A stretch of 64,000 nt of DNA from NCBI GenBank assembly GCA_032622095.1, contig CP136061.1:119984754-120048753 (forward strand), given 5' to 3'. This DNA is from Siphonodentalium dalli. Its lineage: Eukaryota; Mollusca; Scaphopoda; Gadilida; Siphonodentaliidae. Under the pieces are notes generated by a model. It was not told the DNA's origin. It worked only from the letters and a program-made list of their open reading frames with translations, and searched no databases. The first letter of the stretch is position 1. Every line of letters starts with the position of its first letter. The position numbers and the translations under genes were made by a program. Shown piece after piece: positions 24,301 to 36,326 of the stretch.

Positions 24301-24591
24301 TTCGCAATTTGTTTGCACTAGTATTCTTGAAAGGTTTTAGAAAAGCAGAGCATATGGAATTAATTTATTGAGTTACATGACCTCAAATATGGCATTTCAT
24401 CACGCGAGTTCTGTGTCAGATGCAAATTTGGCATACAATGAAACACACATTTTGTTTGAACATATTTTCTTCCTCTTAATCATTGATAAACACATTGTGC
24501 ATAATCTAGTGAGGAAATTACTAAAACAGTGAAAAATCCCTTCATTTTGCTCCAGTTTTTAAAATAATTAACCATATATAAATTACGGGAT

Positions 24592-24828
24592 TTGGTTCAT
24601 TCTGAGAAAATGAGGTTGCCGTTTTTAAGGCACACAACTCGAAAAATACTTAACGAATCATGGAATGGTTTTCAGTTCTGGAATCAGGAAAGTGAGGTCG
24701 ACAATACATACATGCCATCTGTAGGACTTGTGAATTTGGATTTTTATATACATCCGAGAAATCCATACATTGATGATTTGACAAAATTTCCTAAATTATG
24801 TTACAATTATTTATGGGTAAAACCATAA
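24592..24828 (+). CDS. Open frame of 78 codons, unidentified
   Basis: The plus-strand frame reads MRLPFLRHTTRKILNESWNG from an inner ATG at 24610 and ends in PKLCYNYLWVKP. Its composition is more protein-like than neighbouring frames, but it has no recognised domain. It lies on the opposite strand to the glycosyltransferase gene, in its probable intron. It could be a chance frame or part of an old element. Confidence 0.15.
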   Translation: MVHSEKMRLPFLRHTTRKILNESWNGFQFWNQESEVDNTYMPSVGLVNLDFYIHPRNPYIDDLTKFPKLCYNYLWVKP

Positions 24829-24920
24829 GTGTACTGGACTATTACAGTACAACATTTGTTTGCAGGGGATACAACTCTGGTGACGTATTCTTGAATTAAG
24901 TTCAAATATAATGTGCATAC

Positions 24921-25682
24921 CTGACAGCTTCCATATCGTTGGCCCCATCGTAAGCGTTCAGTATTCTCGCTAGCTCGTAGTTGGTTTTTAGTGGAAATTC
25001 TTGGCCTGTGAGATTGATGAAATACTTCCAGTTTTTTCCTCTCTTCCACAGTTCTTTCATGCAAATTAGTTCTGGTAACAGAACAGAGAACATGCCCCAC
25101 CTTACATCCACCGACTGCGGCGACAGAAACACGTTATTGAAGCAGCTTGAAAGAAGTGCTATTTCAGACTTGAATATCTCTGATGACTTGTTGTCCACGT
25201 GGATACAGTATAAATTAGTTGGTCGATATATTGCACGGAGAAGTCTTTCCACCTGAATAAAATCTTTGAAAACCATCAAAGAAAAAGCTATCGGCATCCT
25301 TTTCTCCTCTGTCTTTATTTTATCCATGTTATAGTCTCTCGATTTGACGAACTGAGAACAAGTTTGTGTATGAAGCTTGTGGCGTAGATTGACATGAACA
25401 TGACGCGTCTCTGTGGGATGTGTTCAATAATGAGAATGCTCTAGTTGGTTCTGTCTTATCTCCCTTAAATAACAGCCGGCAGTCAACTGAGTCAACTGTC
25501 CGATCGTTCATATATTTACCAGCAGTAAGTTTGATAGCGTCAACTGAGGCAACGGTTCGGTAGTTGATATAGTTATAAATATCACTTATCAAACCTATTA
25601 AGACAAACAAAGAGGTTGTCGCTAATAAAACAGCATTCAGAACACGAAATTTGCCAAACCGATACTTGGTATCCTTCCACAT
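24921..25682 (-). CDS. Core-2/I-branching N-acetylglucosaminyltransferase-like, 5' exon with a frameshift
   Basis: Family of beta-1,6-N-acetylglucosaminyltransferases that branch O-glycans and polylactosamine chains in the Golgi. ATG at 25682 starts a type II membrane protein: a short basic tail, a membrane span (VLNAVLLATTSLFVLIGLI) and a stem with the family-type DCRLLFKGDK. The catalytic half reads CSQFVKSRDYN, FKDFIQVERLLRAIYRP, YCIHVDNKS, then WKYFINLTGQEFPLKTN and ends NDMEAVR at a CAG|GTATGC donor (24920). That is about 253 residues of a usual 400-440. The stem and catalytic frames differ by one base. The first frame stops at 25331 and the second is closed above 25424, so the shift lies at 25332-25423. 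It is either a pseudogene or allele with an indel, or a sequence error. Downstream exons were not found. Confidence 0.82.
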
Positions 25683-25689
25683 TTATAAC

Positions 25690-26012
25690 GCAACATGTTG
25701 TAAGAAATAGTTGAATGCAGATGACGTGCACTCATTAAATGTATGCAATCATATCATAGATATGCGAGGACTTATAAATTTTACATTAGTTTTATTAACT
25801 TTTATATGTGTGCTGCGATGTGACCGATGTCCGGATTATATGCCTACGCTATCGACGAGGTTGTTGTGAGATTAACAAATAGTCAAGTCGTTCCTGTTTT
25901 ATCGGTGATTTTCTTCTCCGTGTCTATCTTTTTGTTCATGGGTTGATTGAACGACAAATATCTAAAATATAATTAATGTTTGCTCATTATTGTACGAAGA
26001 GATTTCCTTGAA
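25690..26012. other. Upstream region of the glycosyltransferase gene
   Basis: No 3' splice site is evident just before the ATG at 25682, so transcription may start in this interval. A weak TATA-like TTTATAAG on the minus strand lies at about 25771-25778. Nothing firmer is seen. Confidence 0.2.
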
Positions 26013-26500
26013 TTCGATTTTGGTAAAGCGAGCCCTGTGGCTATGTCCTAACCTATTTGCCAATATTGTTGGGATTAAGATTACTATATCATACCATACC
26101 TCTACTTGGTATGAAAAAGGTGTTTGTTAATTTAGAATTTCCTTCCATTTGGAGCCGAAACATTTATTTTTTGCTGAAAAATCGCACTTTTTCTTTCAAA
26201 CACTATCATTCAAATGGATATTGACATAATGCCGAAATATTTAATCCTTATGATGAAGCAGTTATCTGCCAAGCAGATGCTGAAAGAAGTTAACAGAAAT
26301 TTAGAACGATTTGCGAAATAATGGATTTTAGCTACCCCCCCCCCCCCCCCCCCTACACGTTTTTGGTCGAAAAATTACATAGTTTTTTTCTTCAAAACTT
26401 TACCAAATTTCCCAATTGATCATAATGGGACCCAACATAATTCGTTTGCCGAAAATTGAGCCCGGGGACATTGCTTAAGTGATTAAAGATGTGTTCGGGT
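26013..26500 (-). repeat. Dispersed repeat family D, inverted copy
   Basis: Contains the complement of GGGCTCGCTTTACCAAAATC and of the following several hundred bases of copy 1, down to a C-run at 26336-26354 and the GGGACCCAAC segment. It is in opposite orientation to copies at 21845 and 30324. Confidence 0.75.
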
Positions 26501-26544
26501 TTCTATACCCCAAATTACCACAACAACCCATTTATTTACTATTA

Positions 26545-26816
26545 CATGCAGTAAGTGTCGCATATCACAAGTACTCCATTCTCGCTTGAGATTGAAATGC
26601 AGTAGTTTGAACTATGATCTATTGAGTAATCACATTAAAACGTCCCCTCTCTGTCATTGTGGCAAAATAGAAACAGCACATCATTACTTATTGGAATGTC
26701 CTGAATACAGTGGTCCTATAGGACTGAACTTCTATGCGCCATACCGAAGGTCATTTTATCTGAAATACTCTTGTGTGGAACACAGCAGCTCAGTCATCGC
26801 GAAAATATTAAAATAG
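26545..26816 (+). pseudogene. LINE ORF2 C-terminal remnant with CxC-ETA-HxxxxC motif
   Basis: The frame reads HSRLRLKCSSLNYDLL, then SPLCHCGKIETAHHYLLECP, the classic Cys-Cys-His-Cys C-terminal domain of many non-LTR retrotransposon reverse-transcriptase proteins. The stop is at 26816. The region upstream of 26545 is a different repeat, so this is a 5'-truncated copy, and about 180 bp more may be its 3' tail. A degenerate relative lies at 38150-38310. Confidence 0.8.
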
Positions 26817-26984
26817 TTGCGGGAGTTCAAACATTTATCTCGAAAACAAAGCGATTTCCATAACGCTGTCATTTGTGGAAACTTCGTGAAAAGCATTGAA
26901 ACCCTGCTGAGCGCGAAATTTACCCCCACCAGATCGTCTGTAATTTCACGGCGACGGAGGTGTCAATGGTGCAAACAACATGAT

Positions 26985-27065
26985 CTGTGTATCATTGTGT
27001 CCACCCAGCTCCAACGAAACTATGTGTATATCATTGTATCCAATCAGCTCCAACTAGATTACATC
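26985..27065. repeat. Two-unit tandem repeat of about 40 bp
   Basis: TGTGTATCATTGTGTCCA is followed about 40 bp on by TGTGTATATCATTGTATCCA; each is followed by a CAGCTCCAAC block. It marks the junction between the LINE remnant and the satellite. Confidence 0.6.
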
Positions 27066-27099
27066 CTAACTTTTCCCATACAGTCTCTCTCTCTCTCCC

Positions 27100-29745
27100 A
27101 GATAAATTTCATTTTTGTTATTTGCCAGCCGCTTTTTGTAAAATATCACATGCTGACGGAAACCAATACAGCCTTATATATCGCATAGTGTTGGCCACAA
27201 AATTTGTTGATATTGAAAGTATAATCCCTTCAGTACATGATGTGTTCAAGACTTCAAATAGGGTAGGGGTACATAAAAGAGTGAACATTTGCCAGCCGCT
27301 TGTTGTGAAGTGTCACATGGTGCAGACTTTCTGAAACCAACACATGTGCATATCCTGATAAAAACTAACCTTTGGTCAAGCCATCAGTTAATATTGAGGT
27401 CATATCATTTCACCATGTGGTGTCTTCCAAGACTTCAAATAAAGTAGGGGGTCCTCAAAATTTTGCCTTTCTTATTTTCCAGCCACTTTTCGTTAAGTGC
27501 TCATGCTTTCTGAACCCAATACATCTATATACATTGTGTACGTCCTTGTACAACTAATTCTCCGTTTCCATACACTCAGTCTATAAGGATATCGTTTCAG
27601 TTCATGGTGTGTTCTAGTCTTCAAATTGGGAAGGGGGTAATAAAAACATTGATTTTTTTTTTATTTTTAGTCGCTTTTTGTAAAGTGTCCCTGACTGTTG
27701 GGTACCAACCCATCTATAACAATTGTGTATTTCTTGATGGAATATCCATTTGTCCCGATCGTCGTTTGACCTTGAGAGCACAGCCATTCAGTTCGTGGTA
27801 GGTTCAATGGTTTACATGGGGTATGGGTCCCTTAAAATTCGCCTTCATCGTTTGCCATCTGCTTTGTGTAAGGTGCCACGGTGTTCTCGCGAACGGTTGG
27901 TTCACGAGAGCATTGCATCTTTTCTGACCGAACAGCCATTCGGCTACAATCTAGGGTGATATTGATAGCATATACATTGAGCTAGTGGTGTGTTCAAGAC
28001 TTCAAATTGGGATTGGAGTCCACTGAGACAGTGAAAATGGTCCCCCTTCGTTTGCCGGCCGCTTGTTGTAAAGTGCCATAGGCTTTCGGGAACCATCTCA
28101 TCCATAACAGATTCGTATATCTAGATAATACTACCATTTGTCCACACCCTCAGTTAACACTGATAGCATATAATTTGTTTAAGACTTCAAGTGGGATAGT
28201 GAGGTCCTCAAATCATAGAAAATTCGCCTTTCGTGTTTGCCAGCGGCTTTTTATAAAGTGCTCCAGGATTTCGGGGGAACCAAATCACCCATTATCAATT
28301 AATAATTCCATGATAGCAATACCTTTCGATCACACACTCAGCTAAGTATGAGATAATATAACTTCAGTTCATGCTGTGATCAAGATATTAAATGGGGTCC
28401 CCCAAAACAATGAGTATTCGCCTTTCTCATCCACCAACCGCTCTGTGTAAAGAGACACAGACATTCAAGACCCTGATATACTATACTCTTGATATAGCGA
28501 CCATTTCTATACACACTCAGTTAATATTGGGAGCATTATCCGTTCGGTTCATTGTGTGTTCAAGGCTTCAAATGGGGTAGTGTGGCATCAAAACCGCCTT
28601 ATTTGTAAAGTGCTCCAGGATTTCGGGAACCAAACCACCCATACAAATTGTATATAATACATGAAAGCACAACCTTTCGTTCACACATTGAGAGCATATA
28701 GATTCGGTTCAATGTGTGCGAAAGAGTTTAACAGGGTGATGGGTACCCAAAACAGTGAGAATTCGCCTTTCTCTTTGATAGCCACTTTTTGTAAAGTATC
28801 CCAGACATTCGGAAACCAACCCACCCACTGAGTTCCTGAATTACCTACCATTTGTCCACGCCTCAGTTAATATTGAGAGCATATCCATCCATTGGTGTGT
28901 TTAAGACTTTAAATGAGGTAGGGTGTTCAAAGAAAATTCAACTTTGGTATTTTCCAGCCGCCTTTTGTAAAGTACTCTAGGATTTTGGGAACCAAACTAC
29001 CCATATAAATGTATATTCCCTGATAGCGCTCCCATTCGTTCACACTGTGAGTTAATAATAAAAGAATACATATTCTGCGCATGGTGTGTTCAAGAGTTTA
29101 AATGGGCTTATAAAGGGGTCTCACAAAACAAACAATATTCGCCTTTGGCGTTTGCCATCCGATTTTTGTAAAGTGCAAAAGGCTTTCGGGAACCAACCAA
29201 CCCATCCATCAACACTATTTATGTCACGATATTACTATCCTTTGCCCACATCCTCAGTCAATATTTACAGAAATAATTTCAGTTCGTGGTTTGTTCAACT
29301 TTAACACTTCAATTGTGTAGGGGGGTCCTCAAAACATTCGCAAATTCGTCTTTCTTATTTATCAGCCACTTTGTGTAAAGCGACACAGACACAAGCCACC
29401 CATACAAATTATGTATTCTATGATAGTACTCCATTCCAGTCACACTCACTGTTAATATTGAGAGCATATAGCTTCAGTTCGTATTGTGTTCAAGTCTTTA
29501 AATCGGGAAGAGTGTTCTCGAAAAAATAGAAAATTCGCCCTTCATATTTGCCACGCAGCCTCGTTTTGTAAAGTGCCATAATATTTCGGGAACAAACCCA
29601 TCCATAAACATTGTGTATTTCCTTATGTAACTGTCCTTTGTACAGTAACATGATTCTTAATATTCAGATAATATTATTTCAGTTCATGGTGTGTTCAAGA
29701 CTTCTAACAGGGCATGCGGGGGGGGGGGGCTCAAAACAAAACATA
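27100..29745 (+). repeat. Degenerate satellite array, about 14 units of 180-205 bp
   Basis: Each unit carries, in order, GTGTTCAAGACTTCAAAT, a GGGGT block, AATTCGCCTTTC, CAGCCGCTTTTTGTAAAGTG, TTTCGGGAACCAACCCA, and CACTCAGTTAATATTGAGAG. Units start at about 27247, 27428, 27611, 27795, 27990, 28178, 28378, 28559, 28714, 28898, 29087, 29290, 29488 and 29692. Divergence between units is high, so the array is old. It directly follows the truncated LINE. Confidence 0.9.
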
Positions 29746-29954
29746 TTTGAACTAACGCTTCCACCTTGGTCAGACTAGTTTATGAGATAACTGTTTCCAT
29801 ATATTGGTCGATTTAGAGGGACTCTAACAATCACTATGGCAGCAACAATGATTTTGTTCTGTATATGTTAGTCTATATTATGTGTCGTTTAGAACAAATA
29901 CTTGAGTTCCTCAAAGTCGCTATATATTAATATAAAATTACATGTTATAAATGA

Positions 29955-30245
29955 AATGTTTTGTTGTTGTTGTAACTGGGGGGTTTGGAATCCTGATGAC
30001 CTCTATAACCACGCTCGCGGAGTCTACGGGTCAGCTTTTTATCACACGAATCGTGATTATATGCCTATTAGAATCATTTAGAAAAGTCTATGTTGTCGTT
30101 ATCATAAATATGTGTTTTTTCTACCAAATCGCGTTCGGGGGAGCGATACCTGAATCCAATATCTGGCAAACCGTTCACAATTTCTGCCAAATTCTTTCTA
30201 CTTGTGATGTCCAGATAACTACTGAGCCATATGAATTATTTAGTG
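29955..30245 (+). repeat. Dispersed repeat family D, diverged partial copy
   Basis: Starts TTGTTGTTGTTGTAACTGGG and keeps the ATATCTGGCAAACCGTTCA segment of the family, but is more diverged and ends early. The next full copy begins 80 bp downstream. Confidence 0.6.
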
Positions 30246-30323
30246 GGTCACGTGTTGTTTATAATAAAGGTTTTAATACTTAACATCGATGTTAATGCAT
30301 GCACAATTACCTTGTTATCAATA

Positions 30324-30943
30324 AAAATAATTGTTGTTGTTGTAACTGGGGGTCTGGAAGCCTGAACACATCTGCAATCAATTAAACGGTATCTCTGGAC
30401 AAAACTTTTAGTAGAAGATTTATGCTGGGTCCCATTAAGATCAATTAGAAAATGTTTACTTCTTTCTTCATATGCTTGTCAGATAACTACTACACCATAT
30501 GGACTAAATATTTCGGCATTATTGCAATATCCATTTGAATGATAATGTTTGAAAAATATTATTTTTGTGAAAAAGAGCGATGTTTCAGCAAAAATAAATG
30601 TTTCGGCTCCAAATGGCAGAAAGATCTAAATGAACCAACACTTGTTGCATATCAGGTAGAAGTATGGTATGATGTAGTAATTTTAACACAACAATATGGG
30701 CAAATAAGTTAGGACATAGCCGCAGGGCTCGCTTTACCAAAATCGTTAATTTCTGGAAAAAGTCACTGGTGGGTATCGTTCGTCGATTTGACAATAGCCA
30801 CCACCAATTCCGTTATTTTTCACTATCATTTTCGTCAAAAGTATATATTTCTCCTTCAAAAAAAGTTGAAGGAACATGTTCTATCGTAGGTAGGGGTACC
30901 CGACCACTTTTGGCGTTTGGCCGCTGCACTAATATGCCCATAG
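30324..30943 (+). repeat. Dispersed repeat family D, copy 3
   Basis: Nearly the same sequence as 21845-22556, including GACATAGCCGCAGGGCTCGC and GTACCCGACCACTTTTGGCG; about 100 bp of copy 1 is missing near 30455. Confidence 0.8.
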
Positions 30944-31759
30944 CGCACAAATGGGCCGCAGGCACCTCCGCCGCTGAATAAACGCTCCCAAATGGAGTCT
31001 GTTTCAGTTAGTAAATATAGTAATACAGTAATATGTTGATTTTGTTGCGTTCCAAATGTGCATGCATATATGTGGGGTATAGGATGGGGGTACAAAATAC
31101 AATTTTAAGACCAGAAAGTAACGAAGAACATTTATATACCCGTCATTTTGACGGGCAATCCCATATTTCTTTTTATCACATAATTTGACCATAAAAGCAG
31201 TTTCATAATTATTGGTAATAGACACGTGTGAGATCCTCTATATATAAAACACATTTGAGGGAGATGTCTTTTTCACTAAATTTAATGGGGCATTGGCTAT
31301 TATCGACAGACAGCACCCAATTGAATATGTCTCCTTCAGATTAAAGTTGTAATTTAATTCTTGATAAACAGCAGAATGTTGATAAAATGGGTTTACATTT
31401 AAATATGAGTATTTTGGTTTGATTCACGGATGCCCTTCATACCTTGAATTATCCTAATTTCCTTGGACGTAAAGCAGCTAGTGATATTGGTAGGACTAGA
31501 AACAGCGTTTACGTCCAAGACCAGTTCATATACCGCTCTTTATTGATAAGATATGACATTTTTGTCCAGAACCGCATGTTATCGGACTATTTGAATATCA
31601 CTTCAATTTGCCCTTAAACCGAGTAATATCATTGTAGGACATCACCAATCCGAGCTACTTCATTTTTAAATAATGTGCAGATACCAATTGTAATGTCACT
31701 CATTTGAAAGAGTTCTCAGTTACTAAGAGGCGATCTAATTACTAAATATGGTATTAGAT
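30944..31759. other. No feature recognised
   Basis: AT-rich sequence with a short inverted motif around 31525; no exon supported. Confidence 0.35.
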
Positions 31760-31908
31760 GGTTGGTTTGATATTATATTATAGGCCTGATATCAGCCTGA
31801 TATCAGCCTGATATCAGCCCTCGATAATTTCATATCAGCCTTCGACCTGCGGTCTTAGGCTGATATGAGGTTACCTCGGGGTGATATCGGCCTAATATCA
31901 AACCAACC
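31760..31908. mobile_element. Foldback MITE, 149 bp
   Basis: Ends GGTTGGTTTGATAT and ATATCAAACCAACC are perfect inverted repeats. The interior holds three tandem copies of GATATCAGCCT on one arm and GGCTGATATGAGG on the other. Non-coding. No clear target duplication. Confidence 0.75.
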
Positions 31909-32019
31909 AAGTAGTATCTTCTAAATAGTGCCCAGATCCAGGGGCGGGATTTTTTGTCAATTAAATTATCGCTTTTATATTTATTGATGGTATCATGTGA
32001 GCGGGTCAGCACCGATTAA

Positions 32020-32433
32020 TGGTCCGTTCATACACTGGCAAGTTTGCACGTTGTGGTTTGCAGGAATTTTGTCGTAGAAAACGATATGGTGCCATAATAT
32101 GAACGGAAACAAGCGCATAAAGTGCATCTGTACCACAGCTAACTACATGCGAAGTAGAATCTCTGTAGTTCCACATGTAGCGATTCTACCGGAATTTGCC
32201 TGTAAATATCATGCAATTATCTCGCAAGAATAAATCATACAGGTATTTGAAGGCAAATTCCAATAGCATTGTTACAAGTGGAATTAGATAAATGCTACTT
32301 CTCATGTATTTCGCTTTGAAAGAGATGGATGTTATGTGCACGGTTCCGTACATATTTTGATACCATGTGGTTGTCTATGACGAAATGCCCACAAAAACAT
32401 ACCGTGCAAACTTGCCAGCGTATGAACGTAGCC
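32020..32433. mobile_element. Foldback MITE with TAA duplication, Harbinger-like
   Basis: Ends GGTCCGTTCATACACTGGC and GCCAGCGTATGAACGTAGCC are inverted repeats that go on through GCAAGTTTGCACG. TAA flanks both ends (32017-32019, 32434-32436). Inner arms also pair (GAAGTAGAATCTC / GATAAATGCTACTTC). 414 bp, non-coding. Confidence 0.7.
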
Positions 32434-33699
32434 TAAAGTCCGCTATATATAGAGCGGTATACATGCATGAACGTCTCTTGGTGCGTAAACGAAGTATCTA
32501 GCCATACCCCTACATATATCACTAGCCTGATTATCGTCCAATGAAACTGGGACAAGGGTTATTTATACACACAAGGTGTGGGTCACACGTGCAATGAGAT
32601 TATCCTATAGTCAAATATTTGAAGATATCTCTTAAGATCATGATATATTTGGAGTACTATTTCAATATGGCTAGATGTCTTCAAATGATCAGTGAAAATA
32701 TCTCCAAATATTTAGAGATAACTTCCAATGATTTAAAATCCTCACTATTTAAACGATTTGAAGAGCTCTCTACATCGATTTGGAAATCTATTCAACTCAG
32801 CTATTTGAATATATCTCCAAATATCTGAAGATATCTCTAAATATATGAGTATTTGAGTATATGTTAATAATGTCATTGACAGCAGAGTAAATTTGCATGA
32901 ACAACATTTCGTCGCATCAGTGCTATCATGTCGTAACTCCATCTTGGCGGGAAATGAGTATTTGATATCATTCCAATCGTGAGAAAAAAATCCAATCCGA
33001 TGGGTCAAACTGTTTTTGCATTGGATGGTAAATATTCTCACAAACCAGTGACACAAATTTCGTATCTCCAGCGATCTTCACAATTATTCGTGCTATAAGG
33101 TCGTATATCCAACAGCAGCCAATCGGATGCTTCAGGTTGTCCACGTGACTTCTGTTTTGTGTTTGTAAATTCTCATATGTGCGCTATATGGTCGTATCTC
33201 CGTGTTACTCGCGTGATCATTTGGTGATTTAAATTTTGTGATTGTTCCACAAATTTATGTATGATGATGCACATGAGTGAATATTCATAATGTAGAATAG
33301 GTACTTTTTAGTTCATAGACACATGCGATTGCCACGATATTTAGCTTAATCTGTATTTATTAGCACAACTTCCTTATATAGCACGGAAACCAATCGTCGT
33401 TGGCGTACGCAAAAGGTCGTATCTCCAAACAAGTTATTGCTTTTTAAAAGAAAACGAGGGAGTAAACAGAACAAAAATGTGGTTCAATGGACAGCTAATG
33501 TCAATTTCATTGGGATACATACAACAATGCGTCATGCTTTGTCAACATTAGGAGAAATGTTGTATGAAAAGTTCAACCTTCATTTTCTCGGAAAGTTGAA
33601 AATGTAGGTTACGACATTATAGCACTGATGCGACGAAATATCACTCAAACCAGGTTGGTGAAATCATAAAACCGTTTTGTCCCACTATTAAAATGTTTT
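32434..33699. other. No gene; weak GATATCTCCAAATAT-type repeats
   Basis: Between 32600 and 32850 a motif like GAAGATATCTC or ATATCTCCAAATAT recurs at irregular spacing. The rest (32860-33650) has repeated 'CGTATCTCCA' phrases but no gene or clear repeat boundary. Confidence 0.3.
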
Positions 33700-33897
33700 C
33701 ACTCTAAATCACGTTGGGTAAAATTCTACCCAACACAATGGTGCAAATAGCACCCCGCGAACGTTAATGAAATTTTACCCAATGTTGGACAATGTTTTTA
33801 CTCAACGCAGGGTAACAATTTACCGCTTTGGTAAAACAAAAATCGTCCAACGCAGAAGGGAAACATTTGTAAAATTTACCCAACGCGATTTAGAGTG
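33700..33897. mobile_element. Foldback MITE, 198 bp, CACTCTAAATC ends
   Basis: Ends CACTCTAAATCACGTTGGGT and ACCCAACGCGATTTAGAGTG are inverted repeats. Inner copies of TTACCCAA / GGGTAAAA recur. Short, non-coding; target duplication not clear. Confidence 0.75.
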
Positions 33898-34022
33898 TAT
33901 GTATAGGCTCCATAGACTGAAAACCGATCGGAACAATATAATCATGCATAACATTAATTCCTAGAGATCGGAACCGAAACCGGTGGTGTGAGGACGAATA
34001 TAGCTTGCTCAACTATACTTAC

Positions 34023-34098
34023 CTTTGCAAATCTAATTTCTGATGGACTGCATGTGAGTAATGTTGTTGACAAACTCGAATAAGCACGGGATGTTCTT
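34023..34098 (-). CDS. Candidate internal exon, 25 codons, unknown
   Basis: On the minus strand a weak 3' splice site (GACTGATTAG) is followed by an open stretch reading EHPVLIRVCQQHYSHAVHQK and LDLQ, then a perfect donor AAG|GTAAGT at 34022-34017. The start phase matches the end phase of the candidate exon at 40191-40229. No domain is recognised; the acceptor lacks a strong pyrimidine tract. Confidence 0.22.
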
Positions 34099-34278
34099 CT
34101 AATCAGTCCACGTGTTTATTGGACGCGATCGATTTACGAATTAGAAAGTTGGGATATGATTATATCAGTATCAGATGCGACCATATCTGAAGAGCTATAT
34201 ATATGTCCAGCTTTAAAATATCGATAGTTGCCAGTGAATAAACATAAACTTGAATTTATGAAGAAGAAAAAAACCTGA

Positions 34279-34281
<3 letters not shown>

Positions 34282-34309
<28 letters not shown>

Positions 34310-34310
34310 T
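34282..34310. repeat. (AT)n microsatellite
   Basis: About 14 uninterrupted AT units. Confidence 0.95.
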
Positions 34311-34764
34311 TCGTCTGTTCTACGTGTCTGTATAATATGTGTGTGACATAACGTGACGATATAATTAGTATAGGATACTGGCGCTGAAGGGTCCACTCTC
34401 ACACCCACTGTCCTAAGTGGTATTGATAAGCTATTGCAGGGTCTACCACTTCGCATGCAAAATAACATGAATGACATCAACAGCTTGAAGATGGGAATGA
34501 CCCACCATATATGGTAGATATTCAACCAGGCTCTGCTTAAGTTTGTTAATTGATGACTGATGTACATGTACAGTACACACAAATAGTAATAACAATTAAC
34601 GTTATGATTTTGAAACTAACCATGCTATAATATTGACAGTAAGGTGGTATTAACTACTACGAGTACTATTAATAATAATAGTACTATTCTATCATAATAT
34701 ATGTGGGCATGATGTATGGGAAATATTAAAGGACAAACCAATAGTTACAATAAAATTATAACAA

Positions 34765-34960
34765 TTTTTTTTAATTAAGCGCAAGAAGAGCTAATTGCAC
34801 TTAAGCACAATAAGGAATATTCCTTATTGCGCTTAAGCCCAATAAGGGAATCAATATTGTGCTTAAGTGCAATAAGGGAATATTTAATTGCGCTTAAGCG
34901 CAATGAAGAATATTCAAATTGCGCTTATAAAGCCCAATAAGGAATCTCTTAATAAGGAAT
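34765..34960. repeat. Cluster of GCGCTTAAGCGC-type palindromes
   Basis: A 30-40 bp unit with the palindrome TTGCGCTTAAGCGCAA and AATAAGGAATATTCC recurs about five times with changes. The palindromes can each form a short hairpin. Non-coding. Confidence 0.8.
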
Positions 34961-34989
34961 AATATCTACTGTATATTTTGAGAACTCCG

Positions 34990-35001
34990 TATATATATAT
35001 G

Positions 35002-35044
<43 letters not shown>
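34990..35044. repeat. (AT)n microsatellite
   Basis: About 27 AT units broken once by GTATG. Directly followed by a segment (35050-35190) of the widespread type CGAAAACGGCTGCACCGATC, a repeat-tail sequence. Confidence 0.95.
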
Positions 35045-35054
<10 letters not shown>

Positions 35055-35289
35055 ACTTTATAGAATCGAAAACGGCTGCACCGATCGAGACCAAACTTCC
35101 CACCTAAGGGTAAAAACCCACGGGAATGGTCGTCGCGGCGTTTTGGAGAAGCTCCGAGCACCCGTTCTTCACTCTCAGTCATAAAAAACGACACTGTGTG
35201 GTTAATCGCGTTGATAGTTAAAGAGCGTTCGTATCCGCAGTGTCGTTGATACAGAGCGTATGCGTGTAATGTGATTCTTACGTCTGGGT

Positions 35290-35765
35290 TTATTGATTAA
35301 GAAAATATTGCTATTGAAACTGAATGTACGTTTATTGAATATGCGCGAATCTTACTAATTGTTTGTTATTAGCTATTAGTTGAACAATGAATACAATTAA
35401 ATTAAAATAGAACATTAATTTTGCATCGGTCAACATTGATTATGAATCTATATCTATTAAAACGGAACTGTCTCTTATTGAAGCCAAGAACGACTATTGG
35501 TTTGAAAATGAAGACTATTGGTTTGAAATAGATTGCTATTGATTAAGAAAATATGGCTATTGAAACGGAATGTACGTTTATTGAATATGTGATGGATGTT
35601 ACTAATATTTTGTTATTATATATTAGTTGAAGAATGAATACTATTAAATTAAAATAGAACATTAATTTTGCATCGGTCAACATTGATGAATTGTCTCTTA
35701 TTGAATCCAAGAACGACTATTGGTTTGAAACTGGGGACTATTGGTTTGAAATAGATTGCTATTGT
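35290..35765. repeat. Tandem duplication, period about 244 bp
   Basis: Copy 1 (about 35296-35539) and copy 2 (about 35540-35765) share GATTAAGAAAATAT, TGTACGTTTATTGAATATG and TTTTGCATCGGTCAACATTG. Each ends with two copies of GACTATTGGTTTGAAA. Copy 2 lacks about 25 bp. Confidence 0.88.
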
Positions 35766-36322
35766 TTTCACAAACCACCATTAAATTTTATTTCATGTAA
35801 TTTCCGACCGAATGGCCGCCCATAGGAGGTCATAACTATGATAATAATTTGTTTAGTTGCTGATTACCACCAAACCGATATATAATCATATCCAGTATAT
35901 CATGCATCCATGAGTCTAATGGACGTGGTATGATTATGTCAAAAGTGGCGCCGTTAATTTTAATATATGAGGGCAGTTGCACCAAAGCTGATACAAATAT
36001 ATTTAGCACTAAATTCATACACGTTCTTCTCTAATGATACGATGAATTAAATCACATTTGGTGTCGTTTGGGTCACGGATGGCGAGATGATATGCACTAT
36101 CATTGATAAGATTGCTATTCGCATATATCCACCTATAAGTTATATATAGTCACCCAGGCCATCTCCATGTCGTTTTAAGGAGTTTTTGTGTTCACATTTC
36201 ACAATCTCGATAAATGTTGACCCAATTAAGTCACTTGAACAACTATATCTTCTCAACTGTCATATTTGGGAATCAGGGCATTCACATAATGAGCTAGCAC
36301 AAACAGATACATCGAAGAAGCA
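35766..36322. other. No feature recognised
   Basis: AT-rich sequence between two repeats. A 60-codon minus-strand frame (36018-35836) matches nothing. Confidence 0.35.
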
Positions 36323-36326
36323 TTAA

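Noticed and set aside
24592-24828. Resemblance of IHPRNPY to a coproporphyrinogen oxidase motif
   Set aside because: Only seven residues fit, and the following residues do not follow the family order. Treated as chance.
34015-34035. ATACTTACCT resembling the 5' end of U1 snRNA
   Set aside because: The match stops after ten bases; the same bases are the reverse complement of a splice donor.
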